From CBDCOD01 sp965219665 (GTDB lineage Bacteria > Pseudomonadota > Gammaproteobacteria > CAKMZV01), in assembly GCA_965219665.1 (NCBI GenBank), contig CBDCOD010000011.1:1-15740 (forward strand): a DNA stretch of 15,740 nt, in the 5' to 3' direction. Positions 14,559 to 15,740 of the stretch are shown in pieces. Both the position numbers and the translations under genes were made by a program. The first letter of the stretch is position 1. Each line of letters opens with the position of its first letter. Below the pieces are notes generated by a model. It was not told where the DNA came from and did no database searches. It saw only the letters and a program-made list of their open reading frames with translations.

Positions 14559-15740
14559 GTGAGTGATGTGTGGAGTAAATGTTTGCAGGCGTTGCGAACA
14601 GAACTAGAACAATACGAATATGAGCGTTGGATTAGCCCACTCAGCGTAAAACTGGATCAGTATGCAAAGCAGTTATCTGTGATTGCACCAGATGATCAAT
14701 TTGCTGATCGTCTTAATGCTCATCCTATTTGGTTGCGTATTGAAGAATTACTATCTATTTATGCTAGCCATTTGCGGGTTGAGTTGTCCGTAAAGCAGTT
14801 AGAGGACTCAATGCCTGCCTTGCACAGCATGGAGCGCATGGTGGCTACAGCAAAGACGGAGGAGAATATCCGTTTAGCGAACTTACAGCCTCAGTTTTCT
14901 TTTAGTAATTTTGTTATGGGCGAGGCCAATGCTATTGTGACTTCAGTAGCAAAACAGATTGCAGAAAACCCTCATGGGGTACTTTATAATCCGTTATTCA
15001 TCTATGGTCGTTCAGGCTTAGGGAAAAGCCATCTGCTATATGCCATAGGTAATCATTTGGCACGTTATTCCGATACAAAAGTGCACTATCAGCATGCGCC
15101 ACGCTTTGTGTCCAATTTTGTCAAAGCGCTCAAAGACAAAAAGATGGAGGATTTTAAGCGTTTTTATAATAGTTTTGATGTCTTATTATTCGATGATGTG
15201 CATTTGTTTTCTGATAAAGCGGGCACACAAGAAGAGTTATTTCAAATCATAAACCGTATGTTAGAACGGCATAAGCCAGTTGTATTTACTTGTGATCGCT
15301 ATCCCAAGGATTTAGAAGGGTTTAGCGATAGATTGCGTTCCCGCTTTGGCGCGGGCGTTTCTTTAGAGATGAAGCCGCCTGAGTTAGAAATGCGTGTAGC
15401 TATTCTGGAGGCAAAGGCAAAAGATTTAGGTATGGAATTGAGTGAGGATGTTGCCTTTTTAATTGCGCGTAAAATTCGCTCTAATGTGCGTGAGTTGTGT
15501 AGCGCATTAGCTACTCTTAAAGTGCATCATGAATTTTCCAATAATCAGCCATTGACTGTACTCACTGCGACAAAAGCGTTAGAGCAAGCATTTGGTTCCC
15601 ATACACGTGCAGTGACTATTGAAAAAGTGCTTAGGAGTGTTGCAGATTTTTATCATTTACGCCAAGCGGAATTGACTGGACGTAGCCGCAGACAGCCTAT
15701 TGTGCGTGCAAGGCATATGGCAATGGCTCTCTGTAAGGAG
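14559..15740 (+). CDS. dnaA: Chromosomal replication initiator DnaA (3' end beyond window)
   Basis: Frame open from GTG 14559 to the window edge, 394 codons. Domain I is VWSKCLQALRTELE...WISPL (residues 4-28), domain II is short (about 80-110), and the AAA+ domain III begins near 112. Walker A is GRSGLGKS (150-157), Walker B is LLFDDVHLF (Asp212-Asp213), the arginine finger is Arg262 in SRFG, and sensor 2 is Arg311 in NVREL. Domain IV is partly present (RRQPIVRARHMAMALCKE); the DHTTV signature would lie beyond the end. Start: AGAAGGA (14540-14546) is 12 bases before the GTG; an in-frame TTG at 14547 is too close to it. Conserved positions differ: RELEGAL reads RELCSAL, FGWG reads FGAG, and TSDRYP reads TCDRYP. 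DnaA boxes lie upstream. Confidence 0.96.
   Translation, partial: MSDVWSKCLQALRTELEQYEYERWISPLSVKLDQYAKQLSVIAPDDQFADRLNAHPIWLRIEELLSIYASHLRVELSVKQLEDSMPALHSMERMVATAKTEENIRLANLQPQFSFSNFVMGEANAIVTSVAKQIAENPHGVLYNPLFIYGRSGLGKSHLLYAIGNHLARYSDTKVHYQHAPRFVSNFVKALKDKKMEDFKRFYNSFDVLLFDDVHLFSDKAGTQEELFQIINRMLERHKPVVFTCDRYPKDLEGFSDRLRSRFGAGVSLEMKPPELEMRVAILEAKAKDLGMELSEDVAFLIARKIRSNVRELCSALATLKVHHEFSNNQPLTVLTATKALEQAFGSHTRAVTIEKVLRSVADFYHLRQAELTGRSRRQPIVRARHMAMALCKE

Noticed and set aside
1..15740. CRISPR array, insertion sequence, prophage or defence island
   Set aside because: No repeated spacer units, transposase, integrase or defence-type domains were seen; the genes are core housekeeping genes.

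Overview
The window looks like chromosomal DNA of a gammaproteobacterium or a close relative, moderately AT-rich. Two conserved neighbourhoods support this: hisS-yfgM-bamB-der on the plus strand, and a BolA-like gene-murA-hisG-hisD-hisC on the minus strand. The short form of HisG and a Porin_4-type outer-membrane porin fit the same assignment. I cannot name a genus. Several housekeeping proteins (Hfq, DnaA) are unusually divergent, which may point to a fast-evolving or host-adapted lineage; that is inference.

Layout. Positions 1-3944 (+) hold the 3' part of hisS, a YfgM-type TPR protein, the BamB lipoprotein and the double GTPase Der, tightly packed as a probable operon for translation, envelope and ribosome assembly. 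Positions 4113-5141 (+) hold bioB, which has its own leader. Positions 5182-10453 (-) hold six tightly packed or overlapping genes, transcribed in the order ibaG/BolA-like, murA, hisG, hisD, hisC, NIF3-like. This combines peptidoglycan precursor synthesis and histidine biosynthesis.

A divergent promoter region at 10454-10719, containing a large nested inverted repeat, separates this operon from an Hfq-like gene. The Hfq gene is followed after one base by dnaG. A 325-bp non-coding stretch with potential RNA structure leads to a porin gene broken by a +1 frameshift, closed by a strong terminator. Finally, a 295-bp intergenic stretch with three same-direction DnaA-box sequences precedes dnaA, which runs off the window. 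The last third therefore brings a primase gene and the initiator DnaA together beside a possible replication origin.

The main items for a second look are: an Hfq that keeps its distal RNA-binding face but has lost the rim arginines and key proximal-face residues; its unusual coupling to dnaG; the inverted repeat whose arms sit at the -35 regions of two divergent promoters; a DnaA with substitutions in conserved motifs; and the frameshifted porin. I see no CRISPR array, insertion sequence, tRNA or rRNA. No complete novel defence or mobile system is evident.
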